Source of the DNA: Capra hircus
Taxonomy: Eukaryota; Chordata; Mammalia; Artiodactyla; Bovidae
NCBI RefSeq assembly: GCF_001704415.2
Contig: NC_030819.1
Span: 32,916,575-32,980,574 of the forward strand
Length of the DNA: 64,000 nucleotides
Direction of reading: 5' to 3'
The notes below the pieces were generated by a model that saw only the letters and a list, made by a program, of their open reading frames with translations, made no database searches and was not told where the DNA came from. Below are positions 1 to 10,984 of this stretch, one piece after another. The stretch's first letter is position 1; the number at the start of each line of letters is the position of its first letter. The translations under genes and the position numbers were made by a program.

Positions 1-321
1 CCCTCAACAAGTTTAAGGTAAGTTTCAGAAATGTAAATAGAGTTGGACTGCAAGTAACAACTAGTGGCTTCAGTTACAGAAAGAGGCAAGGGTCATGTTG
101 AACACTCATTCAAGTCTGATTGATAGATAAAACTTAGGTGAAAGTGGAATTCTGATTCTCACTGGGAAATGGGAAAGATGGTGTTGAGCGGGGAGTTTTT
201 CATGAAAGGAATCAAAGTAAGAAAGGAGAGAGGGAAAAGACATTCTGGGTGGAATGATGAATAAGTTGAGTTGCTGTTGAGGAAGAACAGGTTGTATGCT
301 TTGATTTATAATAAAGGGTGA
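1..321. other. Non-genic flank, no assigned element
   Basis: AT- and purine-rich sequence with no frame I can defend. The 139-codon minus-strand frame across 106-525 has a low-complexity Phe/Leu/Ser/Pro-rich translation typical of chance frames in purine-rich DNA. It runs into a repeated unit and the start of a BovB copy, so I do not call it a gene. Confidence 0.6.
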
Positions 322-507
322 AAAGAGAAATGAGTAGAAGAAACATGGGTCCAAATATTGATAGGCATAGAGTACCACTTTGAGGAACTTGAAAAAGTTG
401 TATTTAAGGAATGATGAGTAAGTAAAGAGCTGAGGAGAAATTTGTGGATTCAGAATAGGCCCAAATAAGACATGTTTTGGATACCACTTTGAGAAACTTA
501 AATTGAA
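322..507 (+). repeat. Two diverged copies of an unassigned ~100-bp unit
   Basis: The stretch 411-507 has a clear relative at 3520-3620. A more diverged relative lies directly upstream at about 322-398. All share a GAGAA-rich start and a late core reading ACCACTTTGAGRAACTT (373-389 and 482-498). I do not recognise the family. The right edge runs into BovB sequence. It could be an old interspersed repeat or a local duplication. Confidence 0.55.
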
Positions 508-2597
508 GAAAGTAAGGAAAACCACTAGACCATTCAGGTATGACCTAAATCAAATCCCTTATGATTATACAGTGGAAGTGAGATAGATTTAAGGGCCTAG
601 ATCTGACAGATAAAGTGCCTGATGAACTATGGACGGAGGTTTGTGACATTGTACAGGAGACAGGGATCAAGACCATCCCCATGGAAAAGAATACAAAAGA
701 GCAAAATGGCTGTCTGGGGAGGCCTTACAAATAGCTGTGAAAAGAAGAGAGGCGAAAAGCAAAGGAGAAAAGGAAAGATATAAGCATCTGAATGCATAGT
801 TCCAAAGAATAGCAAGAAGAGATAAGAAAGCCTTCTTCAGTGATCAATGCAAAGAAATAGAGGAAAAGAACAGAATGGAAAAGACTAGAGATCTCTTCAA
901 GAAAATTAGAGATACCAAGGGAACATTCCATGCAAAGATGGGCTTGATAAAGGACAGAAATGGTATGGACCTAACAGAAGCAGAAGATATTAAGAAGAGG
1001 TGGCAAGAATACATAGAAGAACTGTACAAAAAATATCCTCACGACCAGGATAATCACGATGGTGTGATCATTCATCTAGAGCCAGACATCCTGGAATGTG
1101 AAGTCAAGTGGGCCTTAGAAAGCGTCACTACGAACAAAGCTAGTGGAGGTGATGGAATTCCAGTTGACCTATTTCAAATCCCAAAAGATGATGCTGTGAA
1201 AGCGGTGCACTCAATATGCCAGCAAATTTGGAAAACTCAGCAGTGGTCACAGGACTGGAAAAGGTCAGTTTTCATTCCAATCCCAAAGAAAGGCAATGCC
1301 AAAGAATGCTCAAACTACCACACAATTGCACTCATCTCACACGCTAGCAAAGTAATGCTCAAAAGTCTCCAAGCCAGGCTTCAGCAATACGTGAACCGTG
1401 AACTTCCAGATGTTCAAGCTGGTCTTAGAAAAGGCAGAGGAACCAGAGATCAAATTGCAAACATCTGCTGGATCATAAAAAAGCAAGAGAGTTCCACAAA
1501 AACATCTATTTTTGCTTTATTGACTATGCCAAAGCCTTTGACTGTGTGAATGACAAGAAACTGTGGAAAATTCTGAAAGAGATGGGAATACCAGACCACC
1601 TGACCTACCTCTTGAGAAACCTATATGCAGGTCAGGAAGCAATAGTTAGAACCGGACATGGAACAACAGACTGGTTCTAAATAGGAAAAGGAGTACATCA
1701 AGGCTGCGTATTGTCACCATGCTTATTTAACTTATATGCAGAGTACATCATGAGAAACGCTGGGCTGGAAGACACACAAGCTGGAATCAAGATTGCCAGG
1801 AGAAATATCGATAATCTCAGATATGCAAATGACACCACCCTTATGGCAGAAAGTGCAGAGGAACTAAAAAGCCTCTTGATGAAAGTGAAAGAGGAGAGTG
1901 AAAATGTTGGCTTAAAGCTCAACATCCAGAAAACGAAGGTCATGGTATCCAGTCCCATCACTTCATGGGAAATAGGTGGGGAAACAGTGGAAACAGTGTT
2001 AGACTTTATTTTGGGGGGCTCCAAAATCACTGCAGATGGTGACTGCAGCCATGAAATTAAAAGACGCTTACTCCTTGGAAGAAAAGTTATGACCAACCTA
2101 GATAGCATATTCCAAAGCAGAGACATTACTTTGTCAACAAAGGTCCATCTAGTCAAGTTTATGGTTTTTCCAGTAGTCATGTATGGATGTGAAAGTTGGA
2201 CTGTGAAGAAAGCTGAGCACTGAAGAATTGATGCTTTTGAATTGTGGTGTTGGAGAAGACTCCTGAGAGTCCCTTGGACTGCAAGGAGATCCAACCAGTC
2301 CATTATAAAGGAGATCAGTCCTGGGTGTTCTTTGGAAGGAATGTGCTAAAGCTAAAACTCCAGTACTTTGACGACCTCATGTGAAGAGTTGACTCATTGG
2401 AAAAGACTCTGATGCTGGGAGGGATTGTGGGCAGGAGGAGAAGGGGACGACAGAGGATGAGATGGCTGGATGGCATCACTGACTAAATGGATGTAAGTTT
2501 GAGTGAACCCTGGGAGTTGCTGATGGACAGGGAGGCCTGGCGTGCTGCAATTCATAGGGTCGCAAAAAATCAGAGATGACTGGGTGACTGAACTGAA
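505..2597 (+). mobile_element. BovB (RTE-class) LINE, 5'-truncated, decayed reverse transcriptase
   Basis: This is the longest BovB copy here. It enters late in the endonuclease/linker part, crosses the reverse transcriptase (RT) and ends in a short CTGAA-type 3' tail. Known for the family: one long ORF with an endonuclease then RT, about 3.2 kb in total. Seen here: a 224-codon frame at 875-1549 covers the linker and first RT motifs (KASGGDGIP, WKRSVFIPIPKKGN) and is lost near the FxDxxKAFD motif. TAA at 1678-1680 replaces the CAA codon of DWFQIGKG found in other copies. The catalytic YADD box reads YAND (tat gca aat gac, 1822-1833). A second frame, 1711-2223, ends at TGA where other copies continue. 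The copy is inactive. The 5' edge is approximate. Confidence 0.93.
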
Positions 2598-3519
2598 ATG
2601 CCATTAAATACTCAAGAGGGGATTAACTGGACTCAACTTTTCTTTTTTTTGGGGGGGGGAAGGTAACTTTGGAGATGGTGTGAGGAGTTTACATTCTAGT
2701 ATAGGCAAAAAGTAATAAGCTCTCGATCTAAGGGTATAGTAGCATAAATTATTTGAAGAAACACAGCTTTCAGAAAATATGCATCATTTGGTGAAGGTTT
2801 GAATATGAAGATAAACCCGAACAGTTAAAATTCAGGAAGAAAAGCATCTGTTTCTGAATTGTGCCCCAGAACTTCCCAGATTTCAGATGTACTACCAATT
2901 GAGATTAGTAGCTCCTGGGAGGGGCTTGAGGATTTCCATGTTGAACAATGGTTTAGAAACAGTAAGTCCATATATCTTCCAGGGTCTGACAAATCACATA
3001 GAGAGAAAAGACACAGGGAGCCATTTCTTGACCTAGATAGAGGTTACATTGCTGTGTTCTACTTGTATTAATTATTGAAACTTTTGCTTATTATTTATAC
3101 ACTTTTCTATATGTATTTTGTTTCAATTAACTTAAAAAATATAAAATGGGTAGAGTTTTAAATAGCAAAATGAGTTTATATTAACATTTAATTTAATATA
3201 AAAATGTTCACTTATTTGATTCTATTAATAAAAGGAAAGCTATTGATATGGATTGTATCTTACAAATATTTAGAATTCATTTCCTTTTCTAGTACCATTT
3301 GAACATTTTCAAGCATTAATTTTATATAAAGCCACAGTGAAACTGTCAATAATCCTTCCAAACAAGAAAATATGAAAAACATATTCTTTCACTGTAATAC
3401 AAAATGAAATGAGAAATTAATAACAAAAGTAAACATTTAACTTTGAATGGTTTTGTTTTTAAAAGTGAAATGGTAACAACTTAAGTATTCAATGCAATAA
3501 GTTTCAAAAAGAAAACAAA
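2598..3519. other. Non-genic AT-rich stretch
   Basis: No reading frame or element I can support. A run of T directly followed by nine G (2643-2659) lies just past the BovB tail. From 3060 onward the sequence is strongly AT-rich and low in complexity, without a regular tandem unit. Confidence 0.6.
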
Positions 3520-3620
3520 ATAAGGAGTAAGCAAAGGGTTGAGAGGAGAAATTTGTGGAATGAGAATGGGCCTAAAGAATGACATGTTTTGGATGCCATT
3601 TTGAGAAACTTAAAGAGAAG
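3520..3620 (+). repeat. Second copy of the unassigned ~100-bp unit
   Basis: Aligns over its whole length with 411-507, with scattered substitutions and two or three one-base indels. Shared blocks include GAGGAGAAATTTGTGG and GACATGTTTTGGAT. It has the same orientation and starts about 3.1 kb downstream of the first copy, with a BovB insertion between them. Confidence 0.65.
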
Positions 3621-4039
3621 ATAATTATCAGTAAATTTGGAAACAGAAAGAAAAAGGAAGAAAGGTCTAAGTAAATGAAATAGTGCTTTTGTAGTTATCT
3701 ATTTCTGCATTAAGAAAAATGTCTTGACAGTGTTTCATTAAAGCATGTAGGGGCCTAAGAATGTACAACACCAAGAATGAACCCTATAGTAAGGTGTAGA
3801 CTCTGGGTGGTCATGAGACATAAATGTAGGTTTATCACTTGTGAAAAATGTATAAAAGTTTTTAAATATGTAATTTACATGGCACTCACAGAATTAAATA
3901 TCTGGGTGCCATATTAAGCACTTCACTGAGTCAGGCATTCACTCCCCAGAGCACTTGAGATAAATGTGAGTGCAAGAGGCCCATGTGCCTACAGGTTGGA
4001 AAAGAAATGCTTTGACTCTTTTATGGAAAGACATAGCAA
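3621..4039. other. Non-genic stretch, no assigned element
   Basis: Ordinary AT-rich sequence between the 100-bp unit and an old L1 3' end. I see no frame, tandem repeat or element signature. Confidence 0.55.
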
Positions 4040-4208
4040 ATAGTGGTGCAGAGGGGCAAAAGGGCACTTTGGGGTGGTGGTAAAAACGTTCTGTATCCTG
4101 ATTGTTCTGGTAGTTACACAACTGCATACATTTGTCAAAACTCCTCAAATGTGCACTTAAAATAGGTAAATCTCATTCAATATGAATTGTTGCTCAATAA
4201 AACTAATT
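4040..4208 (+). mobile_element. Old L1 (L1M-type) 3' end
   Basis: Resembles the 3' UTR of mammalian-wide L1M elements: a GGTGGTGG...GTTCTGTATC block, then GTTACACAACTGCATACATTTGTCAAAACTC (shown in part), CACTTAAAAT and a terminal CTCAATAAAA signal. Only the last ~170 bases are kept, well diverged, with no visible target-site duplication. Confidence 0.65.
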
Positions 4209-4635
4209 TTTATATGTCTACTTAAAATGAGAGTTTCTGTAACAATGAATTTCTCCTATATGCCAAATAGCTAAATAAATGATATCCTTTTGTCACTGAC
4301 ACTTAATCAGACCAAACTGAGAGATTTTTTTGAGAATTTTAGTTGGAAATGTTAAAAAACAAAATAGTGCCTATATAACATGATCCCAGTTTTTAAGGGA
4401 AAAAAATCAAGCACATATATATGTGTGTATGTGTCCATGTGTATGTATGTATACACACATACACACATATATATTTGAAGGATGGAAGAACAAAAGCAGC
4501 ATTAACAGTTCTTGCTCAGTGTGACAGTATCAATATTATTGTAATTTTTTCATTTGTTTTTCTGTCTTTCCAATTTTATATAATGTACTTGTAGTATTAT
4601 TCTAAGCAGTAATAAAGGAACACAATTATTAAAAA
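4209..4635. other. Non-genic stretch with a TG/CA hairpin
   Basis: AT-rich sequence without a frame or recognised element, apart from the self-complementary microsatellite described at 4415-4474. Confidence 0.55.
4415..4474. repeat. Self-complementary TG/CA + TA microsatellite
   Basis: Bases 4415-4434 (ATATATATGTGTGTATGTGT) are the exact reverse complement of 4455-4474. The two arms flank a 20-base TG-rich loop. The structure is simple sequence on both sides, so it could fold as a 20-bp hairpin and is likely length-polymorphic. Confidence 0.85.
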
Positions 4636-4648
4636 GTAGAGGATGAAT

Positions 4649-5101
4649 TCATTTGAATCAGTTCTGATGAGATGGATGAAACTGGAGCCAATTATACAGA
4701 GTGAAGTAAGCCAGAAAGAAAAACACCAATACAGTATACTAACACATATATATGGAATTTAGGAAGATGGCAATGACGACCCTGTATGCAAGACAGGAAA
4801 AAAGACACAGATGTGTATAACGGACTTTTGGACTCAGAGGGTGAGGGAGAGGGTGGGATGATTTGGGAGAATGGGAATTCTAACATGTATACTGTCATGT
4901 AAGAATTGAATCGCCAGTCCATGTCTGACGTAGGGTGCAGCATGCTTGGGGCTGGTGCATGGGGATGACCCAGAGAGATGTTGTGGGGAGGGAGGTGGGA
5001 GGGGGGTTCATGTTTGGGAACGCATGTAAGAATTAAAGATTTTAAAATTTAAAAAATAAAAAAAAAATTTAAAAAATTTTTAAAAAAAAGGAAAAAAAAA
5101 T
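4649..5101 (+). mobile_element. Young ruminant L1, 5'-truncated 3' UTR copy
   Basis: Starts in the very end of the L1 3' region and carries the recognisable ruminant L1 3' UTR (TGAAACTGGAGCC, GTGAAGTAAGCCAGAAAG, CTTGGGGCTGGTGCA), a G-rich tract at 4985-5006 and a long A-rich tail at about 5041-5101. It is flanked by a 13-base target-site duplication with one mismatch (4636-4648 and 5102-5114), which supports target-primed insertion. No coding potential. Confidence 0.88.
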
Positions 5102-5114
5102 GTAGAGGACGAAT

Positions 5115-5400
5115 ATACAGACACCAAGGGGGAAATTGGGATCGGCATATATACACTACAATGCATAAAAGAGATGGTGATGAACAGGGAGGCCTGGCGT
5201 GCTGCGATTCATGGGGTCACAAAGAGTCGGACACGACTGAGCGACTGAAATGAACCGAACTGAACTGAACGAGAACCTACTATATAGTACATGGAATTCT
5301 ACTCTGTGGTGGCGAAAAGCGGATATATGACATATAGCTGATTCACTTTGCTGTACAGAAGCAACTAACACAACACAGTAAAGCAACCATACTGCAATAA
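5115..5400 (+). mobile_element. Older artiodactyl L1 3' end, interrupted
   Basis: Reads as an L1 3' UTR: a GGGGGAAATTGGGAT block, CCTACTATATAGTAC, then GATTCACTTTGCTGTACAG and an AACTAACACAACA terminus. It is split by the small BovB fragment at 5173-5270. The young L1 upstream inserted at or just before its left edge. Confidence 0.7.
5173..5270 (+). mobile_element. BovB 3' end fragment nested in L1
   Basis: The last ~95 bases of BovB, from TGGTGATGAACAGGGAGGCC through the GGGGTCACAAAGAGTCGGAC block to a terminal CTGAACTGAAC array. L1 3' UTR sequence lies on both sides, so BovB arrived second. Severe 5' truncation is typical of LINE insertion. Confidence 0.85.
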
Positions 5401-5464
5401 GAATTTTTTTCTTAATTTTAAAAAGCTTTTAGAGAACCTCTAGCTTACAAAATGAAAGCTAAAT

Positions 5465-5735
5465 TCTTTAAAATGCCATACAAGTCCCTCCACCCACCAG
5501 TCCTAGCCTTTGGTCTCCATCTCACTCCCTCAGAAGTTGTGACCCTATAGACTGGACTCTTTCTCAGACTCCCAAATCTTTGTGTGTGCACTTCGTTCTG
5601 TGGAGGAAATGCTTGTTTTCACATCTTATCCATCTCAGGCTTTCTGTTCCCCTTTAAGAACCACCTCAAATGTTCCTTCTGTGCTTCTTAGAGTTTTCTA
5701 CTTCCAACCATTAGCTACACTGTTCCACTACACCA
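5465..5735 (-). mobile_element. Probable L2 LINE remnant
   Basis: Pyrimidine-rich sequence with landmarks of reverse-complement L2 3' sequence (CCACCTCAAATGTTCCTTC, then CTTCTTAGAG). It is heavily diverged. This is recognition by general pattern only and it could be unrelated CT-rich DNA. Confidence 0.35.
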
Positions 5736-5743
5736 TCAGTCTA

Positions 5744-6660
5744 GTTCAGTTCAGTTCAGTCACTCAGTCTTTGTGACCCCATGAATCGCAGCACGCCAGG
5801 CCTCCCTGTCCATCACCAACTCCCAGAGTTCACTCAAACTCACGTCCATCGAGTCAATGATGCCATCCAGCCATCTCATCTTCTGTCGTCCCCTTTTCCT
5901 CTTGCCCCCAATCCCTCCCAGCATCAGAGTCTTTTCCAATGAGTCAGCTCTTTGCGTGAGGTGGCCAAAGTACTGGAGTTTCAGCTTTAGCATCATTCCT
6001 TCCAAAGAACACCCAGGGCTGATCTCCTTTAGAATGGACAGGTTGGATCTCCTTGCAGTCCAAGGGACTCTCAAGAGTCTTCTCCAACACCACAGTTCAA
6101 AAGCATCTATTCTTCGGTGCTCAGCCTTCTTCACAGTCCAACTCTCACATCCATACATGACCACTGGAAAAACCATAGCCTTGACTAAATGGACCTTTGT
6201 TGGCAAAGTAATGTCTCTGCTTTTCAGTATGCTATCTAGGTTGGTCATAACTTTTCTTCCAAGGAGTAAGCGTATTTTAATTTCATGGCTGCAGTCACCA
6301 TATGCAGTGATTTTGGAACCCAGAAAAATAAAGTCTGACACTGTTTCCACTGTTTCCCCATCTGTTTCCCAAGTGATGGGACCAGATGCCATGATCTTTG
6401 TTTTCTGAATGTTGAGCTTTAAGCCAACTTTTTCACTCTCCTCTTTCATTTTCATCAAGAGGCTTTTTAGTTCCTCTTCACTTTCTGCCATAAGGGTGGT
6501 GTCATCTGCATATCTGAGGTTATTGATATTTCTCCTGGCAATCTTGATTCCAGCTTGTGTTTCTTCCAGCCCAGCATTTCTCATGATGTACTCTGCATAG
6601 AAGTTAAATAAGCAGGGTGACAATATACAACCTTGACGTACTCCTTTTCCTATTTGGAAC
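5744..6660 (-). mobile_element. BovB LINE 3' third with an open RT frame
   Basis: Ends at 5744 in the CTGAA-type tail (GTTCAGTTCAGTTCAG on the plus strand) and is truncated near 6660. A 287-codon uninterrupted frame (6623 down to 5760) covers the RT palm from MSPCLFNFYAEYI through an intact YADD box to the C-terminal end. The upstream RT motifs and the endonuclease are missing, so it is a dead partial copy. The open frame suggests a fairly recent insertion. Its frame has the ETQ...NNLRYADD signature. Confidence 0.94.
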
Positions 6661-7029
6661 GATAGAGGACTACATAAACCTTTTTCTGTTTTAGTTAGAG
6701 TAGAACAGGCTGTGTTTGGTAATTACAAAAAAACTCTCAAATCTCAACAATTCAACACAGCAAAAAATCTTGCTTCTCCTACATTTCATGTCCCATACAC
6801 ATTTTCAGGAAGCTCGGTTACACAGTTTCTCAGGAACTCAGGCTGGAAGTCCACCATCTTGCAGTTGTACCCAATAGTACAAGTACAAGTTACCCACAAG
6901 TTACCACAATCCAGAAGTGACACATTTCATGACTGCCCACTTTTCCTAACCTATACGGTGACTGGAAACCTTGAGAAAATAACACAGTGAAATTTACTGT
7001 CTCTACCACAATCCCCCATCCTCTACGAG
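6661..7029. other. Non-genic, probably an unassigned old interspersed repeat
   Basis: From about 6690 the text (CAGGCTGTGTTTGGTAATTA, AAATCTCAACAATTCAACAC, then CCAGAAGTGACACATTTCA near 6911) resembles a widespread placental repeat I cannot name with certainty. The 92-codon plus-strand frame at 6712-6990 has no recognisable domain. Confidence 0.4.
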
Positions 7030-7175
7030 TTCTCAAAAGATAGGGACTATTCTACGTTCAACTTTGTATTTCCTACACAGAATGCAAGGCCTGGCTTTTG
7101 GTAGATTAGTAGATGCTTGATAACCCCTTGAGGAATGAATTTATGAACAAAGGAGTGTAGAATTTGGACAAAAGG
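7030..7175 (-). mobile_element. Possible L2 LINE 3' end
   Basis: Resembles the reverse-complement L2 terminus: GATAGGGACTATT, GCAAGGCCTGGC, TAGATGCTTGAT and GAATGAATTTATGAAC in the usual order. It is diverged and short, so assignment is tentative. Confidence 0.45.
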
Positions 7176-7728
7176 TAAAAGGAAAATTTGGGGGAGGGAG
7201 TAATTGAATAGGTAAAGAGAAAAAGGTAACAATGATCATAGTAAACCTATGTTTCATCAGGAAATGACTATGGTATGCCAAATAATGACACGCCCATCCT
7301 CAAACAAAGATGTCCACTTCCTAATTCCCAGAACCTACAAATGTGTGTTCTAGAGACCCTCCTATTAAAATGTAGAGCAGCTGTTCAGCTAATAGAGGTT
7401 TAACCAATATAAGCCAACGCCTCAGAAAAGCATTACTTCCCACTAGAATCAGCCGCTTAACAGTGTTAGGATAGAGAAAGAAGCTTCTGAGAAATTGGGG
7501 TGTGAATTGTGAAAGAAACCCGAAAAGGAAATGGGAAGGTGAAGAAAGCAAGCCAAAGTAATTTCTTAATTCTGCCTAGGATAAGTCATGCTCTTAAGTA
7601 TAATAATACCAAGTAATCTTTTCAGAATTTCTATGCTAACTACTACTCTGGTTTATTTTATTCAATATTTAGTTATGCTCAGAGTGTGGACTATATCTTT
7701 CAAAAGGAATGACTTCTTGAGCTCTTTA
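7176..7728. other. Non-genic stretch
   Basis: No supported gene. At about 7260-7350 the text (CTATGGTATGCCAAATAATG, AAAGATGTCCACTTCCTAAT) recalls the start of a common placental repeat of LTR type, but I cannot assign it. Confidence 0.45.
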
Positions 7729-7741
7729 AGATGTGCAGAGA

Positions 7742-7949
7742 GGGACTTCCCTGGTGGTCTAACGGCTAAGACCCTACCTTCTTATTGCAGGGGGCTTGGG
7801 TTCCATCCCTGGTCAGGGAACTAGATCCTACATGCCACAACTGGGAGTTTGCATGCTGCAACTAAAGATCCTGCATGCAGCAACTAAGAGCTGGTGAAGC
7901 CAAAAACATGAATAAATCAGATATATTAAAAATAAATAAATAAAATAAC
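7742..7949 (+). mobile_element. CHR-1-like tRNA-derived SINE
   Basis: Begins GGGACTTCCCTGGTGGTCTA and carries a tRNA B-box-like GGGTTCCATCCC, then the CATGCTGCAACTAA repeats typical of CHR-1 SINEs and an AAATA tail. Flanked by a 13-base target-site duplication with one mismatch (7729-7741 and 7950-7962). This SINE group is shared by ruminants and cetaceans. Confidence 0.85.
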
Positions 7950-7962
7950 AGATGTACAGAGA

Positions 7963-9860
7963 ATTTGAGTTCCTTCCATCGTGGAAGTGGATTTGGGGTT
8001 CAGCCATGCTTGCTGCTTGAAAATAAGAGAAGTCACCATGTGTGTCTCAGCTCCTTCGTGTACCTTGTATACATCACTACAACACTTGTTACACTCTGCC
8101 ATACATGCATACAGAACCAGGCTCATTTATGGAAGCTAAGATTCTGACTGCACAACTGGCAGGTTTGAAGTCTGGACACAGTCGTTGGATTTCAGAGCCC
8201 CGGAAATACTTTCCCTCAGAGTGTGAGATTTTATTTTTTAAATTAGATGAGGTCCAGCTATAGAGAAAAAAATGAGAAATAAAAGACTAGACTACATTTC
8301 TAAGCCCACCAGCATCTGCTATCTGGTCTAGCACATTATAGGTGCCTATTTCTTTGTTGACCTGAACAGGTAAACTCTTGCCAACTTGAAGCCTTCCTTC
8401 CCAATTCTGCTATAATAAGAACATGTCAACAAAAATAATTTGGCTAATGAAATCTTGAGCACAAATTCTCCTTCTGACAAAATCCACAGATTCATCCCTT
8501 TATAGTCTATTTTGAATCGTGGTATAAGAACACCTTGCTCTACAGATTATGTCACAAGAAGAAGACCCATATTGCCTCAGTCAACATTGAGGATATGATT
8601 ACTATTTCTGTTACCTGTAGAGTTCAGAAAATATGTATGTATTTAGTGGGAACAAAATATTTGCTCTTAGCTATAAGCAGTTTACAGCCTAAACTAGGAA
8701 AACAAAATATATCAAGCCCAAGATACAATACCACAGAAGTGGCTAAATGTCAGAGGTACAGGTCTAATTATTATTTATTTATTTTTCTGGCTCTGCTGTG
8801 GGAAACTTGGGACTTGAGTCCTCTGAGTCTCAGAATCACAATCTTCAGGAAGGGATTCCAGCCACACCTCTCGTCCTAATCCTTAACTTAGCTCAGGAAA
8901 CTAATAAGCTACAAAGGAACAGGCCAGGATGTTTTTCTAACCCTCAGCAGGGACTCAGAGGCAAGTGTGTCCCTCTTGACATCCTCCTTGGGATTAACAC
9001 ATCTGACAAAGTGTCAGTATATCCCCAGGAAAGGTCCATTCTTGTGGGGCATCAAATATGTTCTTTTTAATATGAAAATGATAATACTGTATGTCTGAAT
9101 CAAAACAGAGATGTTTGATACTCACAGATGCTGGGGAAGAATTGGGAAGGATATTGTCAACAAAAGAGATGAAACATGCTTTAAGGAGTCATAACAATTG
9201 AAAAGTGATTTTCTCTTAGGTAACATTTCTCAGTCAGAAAAAAAATGTTTAATTCCTGTGAAGAATTCAAGAAGGAACCCTAAAAGAACACCTAAAAATC
9301 TTCCTAGCAATGATCTTGAAGCCATAAAATAGATTTTCTTTCCCCAAGACTCTTGGAAAAGATTAGAATTTTTACTTCCTTATTAGTCATTTGAATAAGA
9401 TTCTCTTTTTACAGTAATGAACCACTGACATTTGAATGTTGGCACAATGTAATAAAAATGTACCCTGAATATTTGAGAAAAAAAAAGATGGTTGACGAAG
9501 TTACACCTTCCCCTTAATGTAAAACATATGTGCTTTTAAAATAAACTTGTATTTGAATTTTTTAATTTATTTCTACTTTGTCTTTATGAATCATTTCACT
9601 TTTGCAATATTTTGAAACTCTTCTTTTTAAAAACCAGGTGGTCAACTGTTTTAGAATGAAAAATATGCAGCTGAAAATTTCCAACTTTAAACCTCAAATC
9701 TGTAGATTTTAGTAGACTTTTTGGCAACCCACTGGGTGTAGCATTATATGATATTCACCCTTCAAATTCCTAATTTTACAAAAGTGTCTTAGTTGCACCA
9801 GATAATTGGATGGGGAAAACTAGAAATGGGTATAGATAAATAATAATGGGTCATGGGTTC
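7963..9860. other. Non-genic stretch of about 1.9 kb
   Basis: No element or gene I can support. Small frames (for example 8535-8879 plus, 114 codons) have no family signature, no splice-site support and no compositional break, so I treat them as chance. AT-rich throughout. Confidence 0.5.
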
Positions 9861-10842
9861 AGTCAGTTCAGTTCAGTTCAGTCACTCAGCCGTGTCCGAC
9901 TCTTTGCAACCCCATGGACTGCAGCACACCAAGCCTCCCTGTCCATCACCAACTCCCAGAGGCTACTCAAACTCATGTCCATTGAGTTGGTGATGCCATC
10001 CAACCATCTCATCCTCTGTCATCCCCTTCTCCTCCTTCTTTCAATATATCCCAGCATCAGAGTCTTTTCCAGTGAGTCAGTTCTTTGCATCAGGTGGCCA
10101 AAGTATTGGAGTTTCAGCTTCAGCATCAGTCCTCCCAATGAATATTCAGGACTGATTTCCTTTAGGATGGACTGGTTGGATCTCCCTGCAGTCCAAGGGA
10201 CTCTCAAGAGTCTTTCCAACACCACAGTTCAAAAGCATCAGTTCTTCGGTGCTCAGCTGTCTTTATAGTCCAACTCTCACATCCATTCATGACTACTGGA
10301 AAAACCATAACTTTGACTAGATGGACCTTTGTTGGTAAAGTAATCTCTCTGCTTTTGAATATGCTGTCTAAGTTGGTCATAGCTTTTCTTCCAAGGAGCA
10401 AGCACCTTTTAATTTCATGGCTTTGGAGCCCAAGAAAATAAAGCCTGTCACTGTTTCCATTGTTTCCCCAACTATTTGCCATGAAGTGATGGGACTGGAT
10501 GCCATGATCTGAGTTTTCTGAATGTTGAGTTTTAAGCCAACTTTTTCACTCTTGTCTTTCACTTTCATCAAGAGGCTCTTCAATTCTTCTTCGCTTTTCT
10601 GCCATAAGGGTGGTGTCACCTGCGTATCTGAGGTTATTGATATTCCTCCTGGCAATCTTGATTCTAGCTTGTGCTTCTTTCAGCCCAACGTTTCTCATGA
10701 TGTACTCTGCATGTAAGTTAAATAAGCAGGGTGACAATATACAGCCTTGACGTACTCCTTTCCCAATTTGGAACCCGTCTGTTCTTCCATGTCCAGTTCT
10801 AACTGTTGCTTCTTGACCTGCATATAGATTTCTCAGGAAGGA
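9861..10842 (-). mobile_element. BovB LINE 3' third, frame-broken
   Basis: The 3' tail (GTTCAGTTCAGTTCAG) is at 9861-9882. The copy is truncated after the plus-strand text GACCTGCATATAGATTTCTC near 10842. Minus-strand frames overlap in pieces (10546-10737, 10377-10655, 10204-10482, 10019-10225), showing several frameshifts and one internal loss near 10425, where other copies continue with the GADGDC segment. The catalytic box reads YAGD instead of YADD. Inactive. Confidence 0.92.
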
Positions 10843-10939
10843 GGGTCATTGGTTAATAAATAGTAATAAATAACTAAGGAGAATATGATGATTTATTTTA
10901 TTACTTTTCCTGTTTTGTACATGTTTAAAATTTTCCATT

Positions 10940-10982
10940 GGCTTCCCTGGTAGCTCAGCTGGTAAAGAATCCTGTAATGCAT
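10940..10982 (+). mobile_element. Bov-tA SINE head fragment
   Basis: First ~43 bases of Bov-tA only (GGCTTCCCTGGTAGCTCAGC through TAAAGAATCC), cut off by an opposite-strand Bov-tA. It is complementary to the far end of that neighbour, so the pair can fold. Confidence 0.8.
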
Positions 10983-10984
10983 GA

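Noticed and set aside
106..525. 139-codon minus-strand frame at the left end
   Set aside because: The translation is low complexity, runs through a repeated unit and into BovB, and has no domain. It is a chance frame in purine-rich DNA.
875..2223. Long open frames that could be called host genes
   Set aside because: They translate as BovB reverse transcriptase (WKRSVFIPIP, DWF, YxxDTTLM, YGCESWT) and are broken by stops and frameshifts. They belong to a dead retroelement.
7742..7949. tRNA-like A and B boxes here and in the other SINEs
   Set aside because: They are the internal promoter relics of tRNA-derived SINEs. No intact cloverleaf or tRNA 3' end is present, so no tRNA gene is called.
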